Assembly: GCF_900100155.1 (NCBI RefSeq)
Contig: NZ_FMTP01000009.1
Span: forward strand, 1-64,000
From: Ancylobacter rudongensis
GTDB taxonomy: Bacteria; Pseudomonadota; Alphaproteobacteria; Rhizobiales; Xanthobacteraceae
DNA length: 64,000 nt
Reading direction: 5' to 3'
Shown: in pieces, positions 1 through 8,857 of the stretch
How the letters are laid out: each line of letters begins with the position of its first letter
Numbering within the stretch: the first letter of the stretch is position 1
Program-made: the position numbers and the translations under genes
The notes under the pieces: model-generated
Databases searched by the model: none
The model's input: the letters and a program-made list of their open reading frames with translations, nothing else
Told to the model about the DNA's origin: nothing

Positions 1-527
1 CGCGAAGGCGCTCGGGCGAGGGCCGCCAGAGGCCGCCCGCCGCGCAACCGCGCCGCGCGCGACCCGAAACGCGCGCCTCCCGATGGCAAAAGCCAAACGC
101 AATGAAGGTCATCGTCCCGTGCGAGTCTAGGGTTGGATCGACGCCGGCTTCAGGCCGGCGTCCCGCAAGATCGGGCGTTCCGGCGCTAACAGCGAGCCCC
201 ACACTGCGAAAATGAGCGCGGCGCTCCCTCCTGAGCCGACCGTAGCTCTCTCCTAGTCGCTGCCGCTGCCGGGGCCGAGTCTTGGAGGACACCATCACGC
301 GTTTTGCCGGCGAAGCACCGTCACGAACGTCCGATGGATCAGCGCTGCGCTACCCCGCGCGTGCCGCACGCTCGACCCTTCCACCTCATCCCGCCAGCCG
401 GCCATCCCGGCATCGCGTCCGGGACGGGGGGCGGGCGAGACAACAGGGCGGCCGAATGGTGGGCCACCATGGCTGCGACGGTGTGTCCGGCGGCGCGGCG
501 GTGATGCAGCGCGGAATGGCACTCGGC
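1..527. other. Non-coding stretch, no gene recognised
   Basis: I see no convincing gene here. Open frames on both strands have low-complexity Arg/Pro/Ala-rich translations with no family resemblance. An inverted repeat at 141-161 (arms ACGCCGGC / GCCGGCGT, 5-nt loop) has no T-run on either side; it could be a weak terminator of a gene lying left of the window or a small REP-type element. The right end borders the formate dehydrogenase terminator. Confidence 0.5.
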
Positions 528-561
528 AAAAAGAAAGCCGCCCGGCCTTGCGGCGGGCGGC
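528..561 (-). terminator. Rho-independent terminator of fdh
   Basis: Read on the minus strand, an 8-bp perfect GC stem (arms 554-561 and 537-544, GCCGCCCG / CGGGCGGC) is followed by TTTCTTTTT. It lies 68 nt beyond the fdh stop codon and fits a canonical intrinsic terminator. Confidence 0.85.
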
Positions 562-628
562 GTGAGAGAGTTTCGGGAAGGATTCCGTCGCCCCTTCGCG
601 GCGGGCAACGGAAGGTCGTAAGCGCGGC

Positions 629-1834
629 TCAGACCGCCTTTTTGAACTTGGCGGCCTCTTCCGAGCCGCCGGTGGCATTGCCCTTGGAATAGGAATGCGC
701 CCCGGTGCCGGCGAGCGCTCCGCCCTGGACGATGAGATATTCGTCGCGGATCGCGCGGCCCTCGAAGAAGCATTCGAGGATCTCGCGGGTGCCGGCGGCG
801 TAGCGGGCCTGGGCGGAGAGCGAGGTGCCTGAGATGTGCGGCGTCATGCCGTTCCACTTCATCGTCCGCCAGGGGTGATCGGCCGGCGCCGGCTGCGGGA
901 ACCAGACATCACCCGCGTAACCGGCGAGCTGGCCATTCTCCAGGGCGCGTGCCACCGCGTCGCGATCGCAGAGCTTGCCGCGGGCGGTATTGACGATATA
1001 GGCGCCGCGCTTGAACAGCTTCAGCGTCTCGTCATTGATCATGTGTTCGGTTTCGGGATGCAGCGGGCAGTTGAGCGTCACCACGTCGCAATGCGGGTAC
1101 ATCTCTTCGCGCGAGGCGTGCCAGGTGAGATTCAGCTCCTTCTCCACTGCGTCGGGCAGGCGGTGACGGTCGGTGTAGTGCAGCTTAACATCGAAAGGAG
1201 CGAGGCGGCGCAGCACGGCGAGGCCGATGCGGCCGGCGGCGACGGTACCGACGCTCATCGCTTCCAGATCGTAGGAATGGGCGACGCAGTCGGCTATGTT
1301 CCAGCCGCCCTGGCGGGCCCAGTCATGCGAGGGAAGGTAGTTTCGCACCAGGCCCAGGATCATCATCACCACATGCTCGGCGACGCTGATCGAGTTGCAA
1401 TAGGTGACTTCTGCCACGGTGATGTTGCGGTCAATAGCCGACTGAAGATCGACGTGGTCCGAGCCGATACCGGCGGTCAGCGCCAGCTTGAGGTTCTTCG
1501 CCTTAGCGATGCGCTCGGGCGTGAGATAGGCCGGCCAGAAGGGCTGCGAGATAACGATGTCGGCGTCGACCAGCTCCTTCTCGAATACGGAATTGGGGCC
1601 GTCCTTGTCGGAGGTCACGACCAGCGTGTGGCCGTTGGACTCCAGATATTTGCGCAGGCCGAGCGCGCCGGACACCGAGCCGAGCAGATGGCCGGGGGTG
1701 AAGTCGACCGCCTTCGGCGTCGGCAGCGTCTGGCCACCGGGATAATGGTCGATCTTCGGCAGGTCGTCGCGGGCATAGGTCGTGGGGTAGCCGTCGATCG
1801 GGTCGTCGTAGAGCACGCAGAGAATCTTGGCCAT
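629..1834 (-). CDS. fdh: NAD-dependent formate dehydrogenase
   Basis: This 401-aa cytoplasmic enzyme oxidises formate to CO2 with reduction of NAD+ (EC 1.17.1.9), the last step of C1 oxidation. It belongs to the D-2-hydroxyacid dehydrogenase superfamily and has the length of the Pseudomonas sp. 101 and Ancylobacter enzymes. The Rossmann motif GTVAAGRIG (196-204) is followed by Asp222, the residue that selects NAD+. The catalytic set is present: Arg285, Gln314 and His333 in TPHISGTS, each one higher than the mature-enzyme numbering. AGAGGAA lies 7 nt upstream of the ATG. The LysR gene lies 263 nt upstream on the same strand and is the likely regulator. Presence of this enzyme suggests methylotrophic or formatotrophic capacity. 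Confidence 0.97.
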   Translation of the reverse strand: MAKILCVLYDDPIDGYPTTYARDDLPKIDHYPGGQTLPTPKAVDFTPGHLLGSVSGALGLRKYLESNGHTLVVTSDKDGPNSVFEKELVDADIVISQPFWPAYLTPERIAKAKNLKLALTAGIGSDHVDLQSAIDRNITVAEVTYCNSISVAEHVVMMILGLVRNYLPSHDWARQGGWNIADCVAHSYDLEAMSVGTVAAGRIGLAVLRRLAPFDVKLHYTDRHRLPDAVEKELNLTWHASREEMYPHCDVVTLNCPLHPETEHMINDETLKLFKRGAYIVNTARGKLCDRDAVARALENGQLAGYAGDVWFPQPAPADHPWRTMKWNGMTPHISGTSLSAQARYAAGTREILECFFEGRAIRDEYLIVQGGALAGTGAHSYSKGNATGGSEEAAKFKKAV

Positions 1835-2097
1835 CGGGCATTCCTCTCGTCAGGGTGAGCAGGGACGCTTCCGCCGCGCGACACGGCAGACCGCAAGCCG
1901 CCAGCCTCGCGCCGGCGTTGATTTGCTGTGGGGCCGCATTGACCCGCGAGGGGGCGGGGCGACGGGCGTCCTTCGTGCCGGTCCGGTGCGCAAGCCATGC
2001 TGTCCGCGCCGCCGACCGTCAGACAATGGGAGGCGCGGACAAAGAACTCAAATTGAAAGGGACGACCAATTGATAGATGGCGACAATGAAGTCGCGG

Positions 2098-3009
2098 CTA
2101 TTTGAAGATATTCTCAATCGAACTTTCGCGCCCGAAGGATTGCGCCAGCTTGAGCAGCGCGCCGGCGACCGGGCTGAGCGGGTCGCGCTCGGACAGGACG
2201 AGGCCGATTGGCTGGACATGCACGGGATCGACGAGCGGCACGCCGACGAGGTCGGCGGACTCACCCAGCCCGCGAAAGCTGGCTTCCGGAACAATGCTGT
2301 TCCACGGCCCGCGCCGGACGAAGGACCACACGCCCATGAAGGAGTTGGTCTCGATCGCCGGTGTCGAAGCGATGCCGGCCTCAGCCATCACCTGGTCGAT
2401 GATTCGGCGGTTCTGCATGTCCGGGGTGAGCAAGCACAGGGGCTGCGCCGCCGCCTCGGCCCAGCGCAGGCTGCGCCGACGTGCCAGCGGCTCGTCCGGG
2501 CGGGTGATGAAGACATAGTGCTCGCGGTAGAGCGGCAGGCGGCGCACCCGGTTCAGCGGCTCATTGTCGAGATAGGTGATGCCGGCGTCGAGCTCCATCT
2601 CGTCAAGGCCGCGCTGGATGGCGGCGGAGGAGAGGGTGAGCATCTGCACCTTCACCTCGGAGTGCCGGTGGCGGAACGGGGCCAGCAGGGCCGGCGCGGC
2701 CGCCGTGGCGGCGGGAATGGCGCCGATGCGCAGCGTGCCGGTGATCTGCCCTGAAGTCTCGACCTTTTCCTGCCGCAGGCTTTCATAATCGGCGGCGATC
2801 TGGCGGGCCCAGCCGAGCACCCGCTCGCCCTCCGCCGTGAAGCCGAGGAAGCGATGCCCGCGCACCACGATCGGCACGCCGAGCTCCTGTTCCAGCTTGC
2901 GGAGGCCGGCCGACAGCGTCGGCTGGGTGACGTGGCAGGCGTGCGCCGCCCGACCAAAGTGCTTCTCCCGCGCCAGCGCGACGAGATAGTGCATCTGCCG
3001 CACGAACAT
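2098..3009 (-). CDS. LysR-family transcriptional regulator beside fdh
   Basis: This 303-aa protein has an N-terminal winged helix-turn-helix (about residues 4-62, with VTQPTLSAGLRKLEQELG as the recognition region) and a C-terminal periplasmic-binding-protein-like effector domain (about 90-295). Both are typical of LysR regulators in length and order. It precedes fdh on the same strand, so the genes may be co-transcribed, or the 263-nt gap may hold an fdh promoter under LysR control. LysR genes commonly sit beside formate dehydrogenase operons, so a formate- or C1-responsive role is likely but inferred. The AT-rich stretch near 2040-2080 is the most promoter-like part of the gap. Confidence 0.9.
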   Translation of the reverse strand: MFVRQMHYLVALAREKHFGRAAHACHVTQPTLSAGLRKLEQELGVPIVVRGHRFLGFTAEGERVLGWARQIAADYESLRQEKVETSGQITGTLRIGAIPAATAAAPALLAPFRHRHSEVKVQMLTLSSAAIQRGLDEMELDAGITYLDNEPLNRVRRLPLYREHYVFITRPDEPLARRRSLRWAEAAAQPLCLLTPDMQNRRIIDQVMAEAGIASTPAIETNSFMGVWSFVRRGPWNSIVPEASFRGLGESADLVGVPLVDPVHVQPIGLVLSERDPLSPVAGALLKLAQSFGRESSIENIFK

Positions 3010-3065
3010 GGGCGTTTTCCGTGGTTGTCACAGGTTCTGCCGCGCCGTGGTGGGCGCAGGCGGCG

Positions 3066-3998
3066 TTATTTCCTTTCGGATACAGCAGACATATAGGCGG
3101 AAAGCCGCCGGCGGAAGGCCCTTGGTTTCTCCGCGAAAAGCCGGGCGTGCAGCAGCAGGGCGGAGTGGGCGAGCTTCTCCTGCCGGGCCTCGATCGCGGC
3201 AAGCAGCTGGGCGCGCCAGAGCGGCCCGCCATCGGCACGCATGGGGTGCGCCTCGGCCAAAGCGCGCAGCACGGAGAGGTCGTGATGCTTGCCGAGCTTG
3301 TCGCGCAGCCGCTGCAGCTGGTCCACCCACATCTGGCCGAGTGCCGGCCAGGCATGGATGACCAGCTCCATCTGGTAGCGCTGGGCGACGATTTCCTTGC
3401 GCAGCTCGTGCAGGCTTTCGTCGTCCTGCGGGTCGACCGCGCGGCCGGCGCGGCGCGCCCTAGCATAGCCGGCCGTCAGCGCGGCGGGGAGCGCCTTGTC
3501 GTCCAGCGCGGCACCCAGCCGGGGCAGAGCCTGCGCCAGCCGCGCCATCTCGGCCTCGAGCGCAGCCCGGTGCGCGCCCACGCCGGCATCGGCCGCGGGC
3601 GTCGCCGCCGGGGCGAAGGCGCGGCTGGCGGCGCGCCGCGCGGCGGCGGAAAGGTCCGCCTTGGCGACGAGATCGTCCAGCGCGTCCTCGCGGGCCGCCG
3701 TGTCGCGGGCCTGTGCCAGGTGCCGGGCGATCGCGGCGAGGGCCCGGCGCGACGCGCGGGCACGCTGGGCCACCGCGCGCTCGCGGGCCGCACCGGCCAG
3801 CCGCAGCAGCGCCCGCAGCCGCTTGAAACCCTTGCGCACGCCATGCACCGCCTTTACCGGATCGGCCAAGGCAAGCGCGGCGCGGGCCTCTTCCTGCGCC
3901 TCGTTCAGTGCGAGGGCGAGCCTCGACGGCGGTGCGGGAAGGGCGGCGGCAGGACTATCCACCGCTTCGGTGGCGATGTCAGAGAGCTTGTCCGGCAT
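3066..3998 (-). CDS. CHAD-domain protein
   Basis: This 310-aa alpha-helical protein carries a CHAD domain. Basic and His-containing helices recur in two halves: VKAVHGVRKGFKRLRALLRL near residues 50-68, and DESLHELRKEIVAQRYQMEL followed by LRDKLGKHHDLSVL in the second half. CHAD domains bind polyphosphate through conserved His/Arg/Lys residues and often accompany CYTH phosphatases. No CYTH domain is fused or adjacent here. The middle is Ala/Arg-rich. The start is supported by GGAAGGG upstream of the ATG. It lies 56 nt upstream of the LysR gene, but no functional link to formate metabolism is evident. Confidence 0.85.
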   Translation of the reverse strand: MPDKLSDIATEAVDSPAAALPAPPSRLALALNEAQEEARAALALADPVKAVHGVRKGFKRLRALLRLAGAARERAVAQRARASRRALAAIARHLAQARDTAAREDALDDLVAKADLSAAARRAASRAFAPAATPAADAGVGAHRAALEAEMARLAQALPRLGAALDDKALPAALTAGYARARRAGRAVDPQDDESLHELRKEIVAQRYQMELVIHAWPALGQMWVDQLQRLRDKLGKHHDLSVLRALAEAHPMRADGGPLWRAQLLAAIEARQEKLAHSALLLHARLFAEKPRAFRRRLSAYMSAVSERK

Positions 3999-4151
3999 GA
4001 ATTACCCTTCCGACGCAATTGGTTAGATGAGTTCTTCACTCTCGGCGCGACGATCCGATGACAAAAAGATAGCCCAGCCCCCTTTCAATTGGCCATGCGG
4101 ATTGCTAGATACCCGCCGTCGGCAACGCGAACCGCGACGTGCCGGCTCTGA

Positions 4152-4228
<77 letters not shown>

Positions 4229-4236
4229 AACGATCG

Positions 4237-4274
4237 ACAAAGCCCGCAACCTCGGTTGCGGGCTTTGTTGTTTT
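4237..4274 (+). terminator. Terminator of tRNA-fMet
   Basis: A 14-bp perfect stem (4237-4250 pairs with 4255-4268, loop CTCG) is followed by TGTTTT. It starts 8 nt after the tRNA CCA end. The next 235 nt, up to the cyoD stop, hold nothing I can identify. Confidence 0.9.
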
Positions 4275-4509
4275 GGCGGTCTTTCTGATGGCATCCAAGG
4301 GCTTGGCGCTTGGTGCCTGCGAGGATGGTGCGCAGTTCGCCGTGCAATGCCGCGAACATCTCGCCTCGTTCATTACCGGGCGTCCGGCCGGTTCAACGCG
4401 TGGCACCGCCTCCATCCTGGTCTCAGGGCCACCACCGTTACGATTGGCAGGCCGCCGCGCGTCGCAAGGAGAGGACGCGCCGAATGTCCGGCGCATCCCG
4501 GCGCCGCGG

Positions 4510-4854
4510 TCAGGGCATCATGCGGACATGCTGGTCGTAGAGAATCCAGATGGTACCGGACACCATGATGAGCAGGATCAGCACGGTGAACAGGATCAGC
4601 AGCAGGTCGTCGCGGTGCGAGCGCTGAAGGTCGATGTGCAGGAAATAGCGCAGATGCACCACCGCCTGGATCAGGGCCAGCAGCCCCAGCCCGGCGAGCG
4701 CGGCGACGCCGCTGAGAAGGTCCAGCCACACCACGGCGAAGGCGCCCGTGGTCAGAGCCAGCGCCAGCACGAGGCCGATCACATAGGAGCGGCGCTCGTG
4801 TCCCTCGTCCTCACCCTCGATCACTGGCCGCTCGGCGGGAATGCGGTTGCTCAT
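4510..4854 (-). CDS. cyoD: Cytochrome bo ubiquinol oxidase subunit IV
   Basis: This 114-aa protein has a short acidic N-terminus and three predicted transmembrane helices (about 24-46, 52-70 and 84-105). The subunit IV signature is present: a VHLRYFLHID loop with clustered histidines, then a helix ending in WILYDQH. It stabilises the bo oxidase in the inner membrane. The ATG overlaps the cyoC stop by 4 nt (ATGA), so the true start is here and not further upstream. No cyoE (heme O synthase) follows; the next features are non-coding sequence and the tRNA. Confidence 0.93.
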   Translation of the reverse strand: MSNRIPAERPVIEGEDEGHERRSYVIGLVLALALTTGAFAVVWLDLLSGVAALAGLGLLALIQAVVHLRYFLHIDLQRSHRDDLLLILFTVLILLIMVSGTIWILYDQHVRMMP

Positions 4855-5483
4855 GACGCGACCCCGTAGAGGTAGACGAAGGTGAAGATGCCGATCCAGA
4901 CCACGTCGAGCATGTGCCAGAACAGTGCCAGGCGCATCAGCCGCAGCTTCACCGGCGCGGTGAAGCCGAGGACGGCGATCTGGATCGACATGATCGCCAT
5001 CCACACCAGGCCGGACGACACATGCAGCGCATGGGTGCCGGTCAGCAGGTAATAGGCCGATAGGAAGCCGCTTGCCTGCGGCGGCGCCGCATGCTGGGTG
5101 ATCATCACGTAATAGTCGTGCAGTTCCATGGCGACGAAGGCGGCGCCGAGCACGCCGGTGAGGAGCAGCCACACCAGCACGCCGCGCCGGTCTTCGCGGT
5201 ACTTCATCGCCAGAATGGCGAAGCCGAAGGCGAAGCTGGAGAGCAGCAGCAGCAGCGTCTCGACGAAGGCGGCGGTCAGGTCGAACACCTCGGCGGGCAG
5301 GGGCCCGTCGGCGATGCCCTGCACGCTCATCGCCGCATAGGTCGCGAACAGCACTGCGAACAGCACCAGATCGCTCATCAGGAAGATCCAGAAGCCGAAC
5401 AGGACTTCCTCGGCCGCCTCGTGGCCTTCGGGGTCGGTGCCGGCGAGGTTCAGCCCGGGATGAAGGCGTTCGGAAAGGCTCAT
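4851..5483 (-). CDS. cyoC: Cytochrome bo ubiquinol oxidase subunit III
   Basis: This 210-aa protein has five predicted transmembrane helices, matching the CyoC branch of the subunit III family and not the seven-helix CoxC form. Recognisable blocks are FGFWIFLMSDLVLFA, AYYLLTGTHALHV and LALFWHMLDVVWIGIF. It overlaps cyoB by 4 nt and cyoD by 4 nt, so the subunits are translationally coupled. Confidence 0.95.
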   Translation of the reverse strand: MSLSERLHPGLNLAGTDPEGHEAAEEVLFGFWIFLMSDLVLFAVLFATYAAMSVQGIADGPLPAEVFDLTAAFVETLLLLLSSFAFGFAILAMKYREDRRGVLVWLLLTGVLGAAFVAMELHDYYVMITQHAAPPQASGFLSAYYLLTGTHALHVSSGLVWMAIMSIQIAVLGFTAPVKLRLMRLALFWHMLDVVWIGIFTFVYLYGVAS

Positions 5484-7609
5484 CGCGACACCTCCACGGC
5501 AGCGCCGGAGGCGAGGGCGCCCGCGCCGGCCTCCAGACTTTCCGGGATGGCCCGGCCCCTGTTGTCGGAGGTCATCTCCCGGTCGCGGGTCACGCCCGGC
5601 GTGGCGCGCACGGCGGCGAGGAAGGCCTCGTTCGCCGCCTTCACCGTCGCGGCGGGAACGGTCTCTTCCGTGTCCGTCTCGAAAGAGCGCACGATGACGA
5701 CGACCCAGATCAGCACGAAGGAGGCGATCGCCAGCCACCAGATGTGCCAGACGAGGGCGAAGGCCCAGGCGCAGGCGAACAGGCCGATCAGCGGCGCCGT
5801 CGCCGTGTTGCGCGGCACCTCGATGTCCTCATAGGCCGCGGGCGAGCGATAGGCGGTGCCAGCCTTCTTGGCCTCGTAGAACGGGTCCTGCGAGGACACC
5901 TCGGGCAGCACGGCGAAGTTCCAGGCCGGGGGCGGCGAGGGGATCGACCATTCGAGCGCCCGCCCGTCCCAGGGATCGCCCAGCGGGGCGGCGAGCTGTG
6001 CGCGCTGGCGCACCGATACGACGATCTGCATCACCATCAGCGCGAAGCCGGCCAGGATGAGCGCGGCGCCGAGCATGGCGAGGGCGAGCCAGGGCACATA
6101 GTCGGGATTCGACCACATATAGGTCCGGCGCGTCGCGCCCATCATGCCCAGCCAGTAGAGCGGGAAAAACGCCAGCAGGAAGCCCGGCGCGAAGCACCAG
6201 AAGGAGGCGCGGCCCAGCCCTTCATGCAGCCGGAAGCCGAACACCTTCGGGAACCAGAACTGAACCGCCGCGAACATGCCGAACAGCACGCCGGGGATGA
6301 TCATGTTGTGGAAATGCGCCACCAGGAACAGGGTGTTGTGGACTTGGAAGTCGACGCCGGGATTGGCCAGCAGCACGCCGGTCATGCCGCCGAGGATGAA
6401 GGTGAGCAGGAAGTTGATGTGGAACAGCATCGGCGTGGAGAAGCGGATGCGCCCGCCCACCATGGTCAGCAGCCAGTCATAGACCTTCACGCCGGTCGGC
6501 ACGCCGATAATCATCGTGGCGATGCCGAAGATGGCGTTCACATTCGCGCTTTGGCCCATGGTGAAGAAGTGGTGCAGCCACACCGCGAAGGAGAGCACGG
6601 CGATGCACATGGTGGCGTAGACCAGCGAGGTGTAGCCATAGATGCGCTTGCTGGAGAAGGTGGCGACCACCTCCGACCAGACGCCGAAGGCCGGCAGGAT
6701 CAGGATGTAGACTTCCGGATGGCCGAACAGCCAGAACAGGTTGGCGTAGTTCATCATGTTGCCGCCGTCGCCATTCGTGAAGAAATGGAAGCCGGCATAG
6801 CGGTCGAGGGCGAGCATGACGGTGGCGGCGGTCAGTGGCGCCATGGCGAAGATCATCAGGATCGACGTGCACAAGGTCGTCCAGGTGAACAGCGGCATGC
6901 GGAACAGCGTCATGCCGGGGCAGCGCTTCTTGTAGATCGTCACCGCGAAGTTGAGGCCCGTCAGCGTCGAGCCGATCGAGCCCAGCGACACCGCCCAGAT
7001 CCAGTAGTCGACGCCCTCTCCCGGGCTGAACTCAATGCCGGTGAAGGGCGGATAGGCCGACCAGCCGCCGGTGGAGAACTGGCCCACCACCAGCGACACC
7101 ATGATGAGCACGGCGCCCGCCATGGTCAGCATCAGCGAGATGGCGTTGAGCAGCGGGAAGGAGACGTCGCGGGCGCCGATCTGCAGCGGCATGACGTAGT
7201 TCATCAGCCCGGTGATGAACGGCATCGCCACGAAGAAGATCATGATCGTGCCGTGGGTGCTGAACAGCTGCCCGAAATGATCCGCCGACAGGAAGCCGGC
7301 GCCCTCCGTGGCGGCGAGCTGCTGGGCGCGCATCAGCGCCGCCTCGATCACCGCGCGGGCGAACATAACAAGCGCGATGGCGATGTACATGATGCCGACC
7401 TTCTTATGGTCGACGCTGGTCAGCCAGTCGCGCCACAGCGGCACCCACCAGCCCTTGACCGTCAGCAGGATGACGGTGGCGAGCGCGCCCAGCACGGCGA
7501 TCGACCCCGCGCCCGAGGCGATGGCCTCGCTGAGCGAGGGGTTCTCGATCATCCCGGCGAAGACGAAGGAGTCCCAGGTGATCTGGCCGAATATCAGCTC
7601 CCAGTTCAT
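5480..7609 (-). CDS. cyoB: Cytochrome bo ubiquinol oxidase subunit I
   Basis: This 709-aa catalytic subunit of the quinol-oxidising, proton-pumping heme-copper oxidase has about 15 membrane helices. The heme/CuB motifs are intact: GHPEVYILILP carries the crosslinked His-Tyr pair and the D-channel Glu, WLHHFFTMG carries the two CuB histidines, and AHFHN carries the heme ligands. D-channel residues appear in MNYVMP and ARDVSFP. Length and the long C-terminal tail match CyoB and not cytochrome c oxidase subunit I. It overlaps cyoA and cyoC by 4 nt each. Confidence 0.97.
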   Translation of the reverse strand: MNWELIFGQITWDSFVFAGMIENPSLSEAIASGAGSIAVLGALATVILLTVKGWWVPLWRDWLTSVDHKKVGIMYIAIALVMFARAVIEAALMRAQQLAATEGAGFLSADHFGQLFSTHGTIMIFFVAMPFITGLMNYVMPLQIGARDVSFPLLNAISLMLTMAGAVLIMVSLVVGQFSTGGWSAYPPFTGIEFSPGEGVDYWIWAVSLGSIGSTLTGLNFAVTIYKKRCPGMTLFRMPLFTWTTLCTSILMIFAMAPLTAATVMLALDRYAGFHFFTNGDGGNMMNYANLFWLFGHPEVYILILPAFGVWSEVVATFSSKRIYGYTSLVYATMCIAVLSFAVWLHHFFTMGQSANVNAIFGIATMIIGVPTGVKVYDWLLTMVGGRIRFSTPMLFHINFLLTFILGGMTGVLLANPGVDFQVHNTLFLVAHFHNMIIPGVLFGMFAAVQFWFPKVFGFRLHEGLGRASFWCFAPGFLLAFFPLYWLGMMGATRRTYMWSNPDYVPWLALAMLGAALILAGFALMVMQIVVSVRQRAQLAAPLGDPWDGRALEWSIPSPPPAWNFAVLPEVSSQDPFYEAKKAGTAYRSPAAYEDIEVPRNTATAPLIGLFACAWAFALVWHIWWLAIASFVLIWVVVIVRSFETDTEETVPAATVKAANEAFLAAVRATPGVTRDREMTSDNRGRAIPESLEAGAGALASGAAVEVSR

Positions 7610-8526
7610 TGCGCGGCCTCCGGCTTATGGTCATGGCCCTGGGCGGGCGCGGGCGAAGCGGGTATCGCCGCATGGCCGTCGTGCTGGAACATGCCGCGCG
7701 CGAAGCGCGCCATCACCTGGTTGAACAGGCCCGGGGTGAACTGGCTGTAGAGCACCGGCTCGTTCACCACGGCAGGGGGAAGCAGGTTGGTGTAGCCGGC
7801 GGCATCGAGCGCGGTTCCCCGGGCCTTCGTCGCCGCGACCCAGCCCTCGAAGGCGTCAGGGCTCATCACCCGTGTGGTGAAGGACTGGGTGGCGAAGCCG
7901 AGGCCGTTATACTGGGTGTTGCGCCCGGTGAAGTCGCCGGTCCTGTCGGCAATCAGGTTCAGCTGCGTCTGCATGCCCGCCATCGCGTAGATCTGCCCGG
8001 CGAGCTGCGGGATGATGAAGGACTGCATCACCGTGCCGCTGGTCAGTTTCAAGGTGATCGGCCGTCCCTCGGGCAAGGCGAGCAGATCCAGCGTCGCCAC
8101 GCCCTGCTCGGGGTAGAGGAAGAGGAATTTCCAGTCGAGGGCCACCACCTCGACCACCAGAGGGTCAGGGCCGAGAGCGCGGTAGGGGTCGCCCTCGATC
8201 GTCTGCCGCCACAGCGCCGTGCCAAGGGCGACGACAAGCGCCACCGGGACGCCCCAGATGAGGATTTCGAGGCCCCAGTTGAACTCCCAGTCCGGCCGAT
8301 AAGTGCCCTTGCCGCCGCGGCGGTAGCGCCACAGCACGATGGGCAGCACGACGAACATCGGCACGATGACGATGAGCATCAGCGCACTGATTACGCCGAA
8401 ATGCGAGATCTGCGCCGAGGCGATAGGCCCGGCCGGTTCAAGGAAGCTGCCGGCGTAAGCGGTTCCCGGCAAAGCGATTCCCGAGATGGCTGCGGCGAGC
8501 AACCCGACTATTCCCCTCAGCGTCAC
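7606..8526 (-). CDS. cyoA: Cytochrome bo ubiquinol oxidase subunit II
   Basis: I chose a GTG start at 8526, preceded by AAGGGGG 5 nt upstream, because it puts a signal peptide (ending GTAYA) at the N-terminus. The longer reading adds 35 residues of non-membrane sequence. The 306-aa product has two transmembrane hairpin helices (about 40-62 and 82-105) and a cupredoxin-like domain. That domain lacks the CuA cysteines, as expected for a quinol oxidase. Unlike Escherichia coli CyoA there is no lipobox cysteine at the cleavage site. It is the first gene of cyoABCD. Confidence 0.93.
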   Translation of the reverse strand: MTLRGIVGLLAAAISGIALPGTAYAGSFLEPAGPIASAQISHFGVISALMLIVIVPMFVVLPIVLWRYRRGGKGTYRPDWEFNWGLEILIWGVPVALVVALGTALWRQTIEGDPYRALGPDPLVVEVVALDWKFLFLYPEQGVATLDLLALPEGRPITLKLTSGTVMQSFIIPQLAGQIYAMAGMQTQLNLIADRTGDFTGRNTQYNGLGFATQSFTTRVMSPDAFEGWVAATKARGTALDAAGYTNLLPPAVVNEPVLYSQFTPGLFNQVMARFARGMFQHDGHAAIPASPAPAQGHDHKPEAAQ

Positions 8527-8857
8527 GCTGCCCCCTTGCGACTGTTGCGCGCCATTGCGCGTGCGGCCTCTCATCCGGAGGTATCGGACAAACCCCGGCT
8601 GCAGGAAAGCACGAATGGAGACGGATATCATCGTGCCGCGCGGGAGATTGCGGAAAATTCATGGCCCGCTGACGACAGCCGCAAGGCGGCGCGCGTCACC
8701 GAGGAGCCGGGTCGCCAATGGCGAAACGCGGCGGCCGTCCGGGCGGGCGGCGGGGGAAGGATAGAGAACCCGCCTCTTCGCTTCCGGGAGGAGCCAGCGA
8801 AGAGGCGGGTGTTTCGGCCGAGGCCCGTTCAGTAGAGCGGGCTCAGCCGAAGCGAGT
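8527..8857. other. Intergenic region between the che and cyo operons
   Basis: This region holds the che operon terminator (8768-8810) and, nearer cyoA, the presumed cyo promoter, which I cannot place with confidence. No coding potential was recognised. Confidence 0.6.
8768..8810 (-). terminator. Terminator-like hairpin after cheR
   Basis: A 15-bp perfect inverted repeat (8768-8782 with 8796-8810, 13-nt loop) lies 48 nt past the cheR stop. On the minus strand it is followed by TCTCTATCC, only moderately T-rich. It probably ends the che operon. Confidence 0.75.

Noticed and set aside
1-112. Possible gene running off the left edge on the minus strand
   Set aside because: The frame starting near 112 gives an Arg/Gly/Ala-rich stretch of about 37 residues with no ribosome binding site or known pattern.
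836-1858. Long plus-strand open frame opposite fdh (340 codons)
   Set aside because: It mirrors the formate dehydrogenase gene on the other strand, has no family resemblance, and long antisense frames are expected at this GC content.
5744-7750. 668-codon plus-strand frame opposite cyoB
   Set aside because: The translation is rich in His, Arg, Gly and Glu with no motif; it is the antisense shadow of cyoB.
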